DNA from: Polaribacter sp.
GTDB taxonomy: Bacteria; Bacteroidota; Bacteroidia; Flavobacteriales; Flavobacteriaceae
Assembly: GCF_024639685.1 (NCBI RefSeq)
Contig: NZ_JAHEHX010000019.1
Span: 310,001 to 374,000 of the forward strand
DNA: 64,000 bases
Direction: 5' to 3'
Positions within the stretch are counted from its first letter, which is position 1. Every line of letters begins with the position of its first letter. The notes beneath the pieces were generated by a model. That model worked only from the letters and a program-made list of their open reading frames with translations, was not told the origin of the DNA and ran no database searches. This document shows positions 63,311 through 64,000 of the stretch, piece by piece. A program made the position numbers and the translations under genes.

Positions 63311-64000
63311 CTAACCTACTAACTGTTTTGTAGAAGGCTTAAACTTTGTTAAAATAATACCATCTACAGCAGCTTGATACTCTTCAATAGTTGGTGTTCT
63401 TCCTAAAATTGTTGATAGAACTACTACTGGTGTAGAAGATAATAATGATTCTCCTTTTTTCTCTTCAGAATCTCTTACTACTCTTCCTTGAAATAAACGT
63501 GTAGAAGTAGCCATTACAGTATCACCTGCTTCAGCTTTTTCTTGGTTACCCATACACAAGTTACATCCAGGGCGCTCTAAGTATAACATATTTTCATATT
63601 TAGTACGTGCCAACCCTTTTGGAGCATTATCGTCAAATTCGAAACCAGAATATTTTACTAAAACATCCCAATCTCCTTCTGCCTTTAACTCGTCAACAAT
63701 ATTATAGGTAGGTGGTGCAACAACTAAAGGAGCATTAAATTTAACTTCTCCTTTTTGTGCTTCAATGTTCTTCAACATTTGTGCTAATATTTTCATATCA
63801 CCTTTATGAATCATACAAGAACCTATGAAGCCTAAATCTACTTTTTTGGTTCCTCCATAGAAAGATAATGGTTGAATATTATCGTGTGTATAACGCTTAG
63901 AAACATCTTCATTATTAACGTCAGGGTCAGCAATCATTGGCTCTATGATCTTATCTAAATCAATAACTACTTCTTGATAGTATTTAGCATCAGCGTCTGG
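63311..64000 (-). CDS. acnB: Aconitate hydratase B, C-terminal part (runs off the window)
   Basis: The frame is open to the window edge and ends at 63311, giving the last 229 residues or so. The cluster ligands are in GFIGSCMIHKGDM and LERPGCNLCMGNQ. The final part (GESLLSSTPVVVLSTILGRTPTIEEYQAAVDGI) is split across the usual C-terminal end of the AcnB/2-methylisocitrate dehydratase family. It interconverts citrate and isocitrate in the TCA cycle. The upstream two thirds are outside the window. An internal ATG at 63937 is not the start. Confidence 0.92.
   Translation of the reverse strand, partial: PDADAKYYQEVVIDLDKIIEPMIADPDVNNEDVSKRYTHDNIQPLSFYGGTKKVDLGFIGSCMIHKGDMKILAQMLKNIEAQKGEVKFNAPLVVAPPTYNIVDELKAEGDWDVLVKYSGFEFDDNAPKGLARTKYENMLYLERPGCNLCMGNQEKAEAGDTVMATSTRLFQGRVVRDSEEKKGESLLSSTPVVVLSTILGRTPTIEEYQAAVDGIILTKFKPSTKQLVG

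Noticed and set aside
363..64000. CRISPR arrays, prophage and intact insertion sequences
   Set aside because: No direct-repeat array, integrase, capsid or transposase was seen on reading both strands.

Overview
The window is an AT-rich stretch of a bacterial chromosome from the Bacteroidota, most likely the family Flavobacteriaceae and probably a marine Polaribacter or Tenacibaculum relative. This rests on gene content (bacillithiol genes, split transketolase, DUF6702/DUF6503 families, ABC-F YbiT type, M1 peptidases), on repeated TAnnTTTG boxes typical of the Bacteroidota primary sigma factor, and on the scarcity of Shine-Dalgarno sequences. The genus is an inference. No rRNA, CRISPR array, prophage or intact insertion sequence was seen.

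Layout. 1-4412: end of a ROK-family sugar kinase, a RelA/SpoT stringent-response enzyme, a Fur-type regulator and purA. 4476-8137: an OstA-like LPS-transport protein, a class III aminotransferase and ttcA. A MATE exporter (minus strand) follows. 9642-16356 is a housekeeping run: tpx, diacylglycerol kinase, ftsK, lolA, an LptF/LptG permease and ribB. 16418-23924: pepE, a frameshifted carboxypeptidase-regulatory-like gene, its intact paralogue, a DUF6702 protein and two tandem M1 metallopeptidases. 23987-29562 (minus) is a polyamine block: arginine decarboxylase, agmatinase, a GNAT-nitrilase fusion, a deoxyhypusine-synthase-like protein and a small acidic protein, apparently headed by a 55-residue small ORF not previously listed. 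29668-40777: a helicase, the bacillithiol protein YtxJ, clpB, a lipoprotein phosphatase, smpB, maf, a lone transketolase C-terminal half, bcp, an endonuclease III without an iron-sulfur cluster, and an ECF sigma factor with a hidden 47-residue gene behind it. uvrA follows.

43808-45500 looks acquired. A compact operon (ArsR-type regulator, MerTP mercury importer, GDCCVxC protein) sits behind palindromic operators and ends in a large attC-like imperfect palindrome. No mercuric reductase is present. Then come tRNA-His, bshB1 with a cystathionine gamma-synthase-type enzyme, a DUF2520 protein with kdsC, pcm, a Gfo/Idh dehydrogenase with 3-hydroxybutyryl-CoA dehydrogenase and a PagL-like lipid A deacylase, divergent dps and oxyR, ABC-F, a thioredoxin-fold lipoprotein without active cysteines, a DEAD-box RNA helicase with a structured leader, a 5'-nucleotidase, an HMG-CoA-lyase-type enzyme, a broken MFS transporter and the end of acnB.

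Themes. Peroxide and thiol stress recurs (tpx, bcp, dps, oxyR, ytxJ, bshB1). Envelope biogenesis recurs (OstA, LolA, LptF/G, KdsC, PagL-like). The strongest candidates for something undescribed are the polyamine block with its unexplained enzymes and two small genes, the reductase-less mercury cassette with its attC-like end, and the hairpin abutting the DEAD-box helicase start codon. Two genes (17256-18029 and 61985-63172) each carry an extra T and a missing A in homopolymer runs, so sequencing error must be excluded there.
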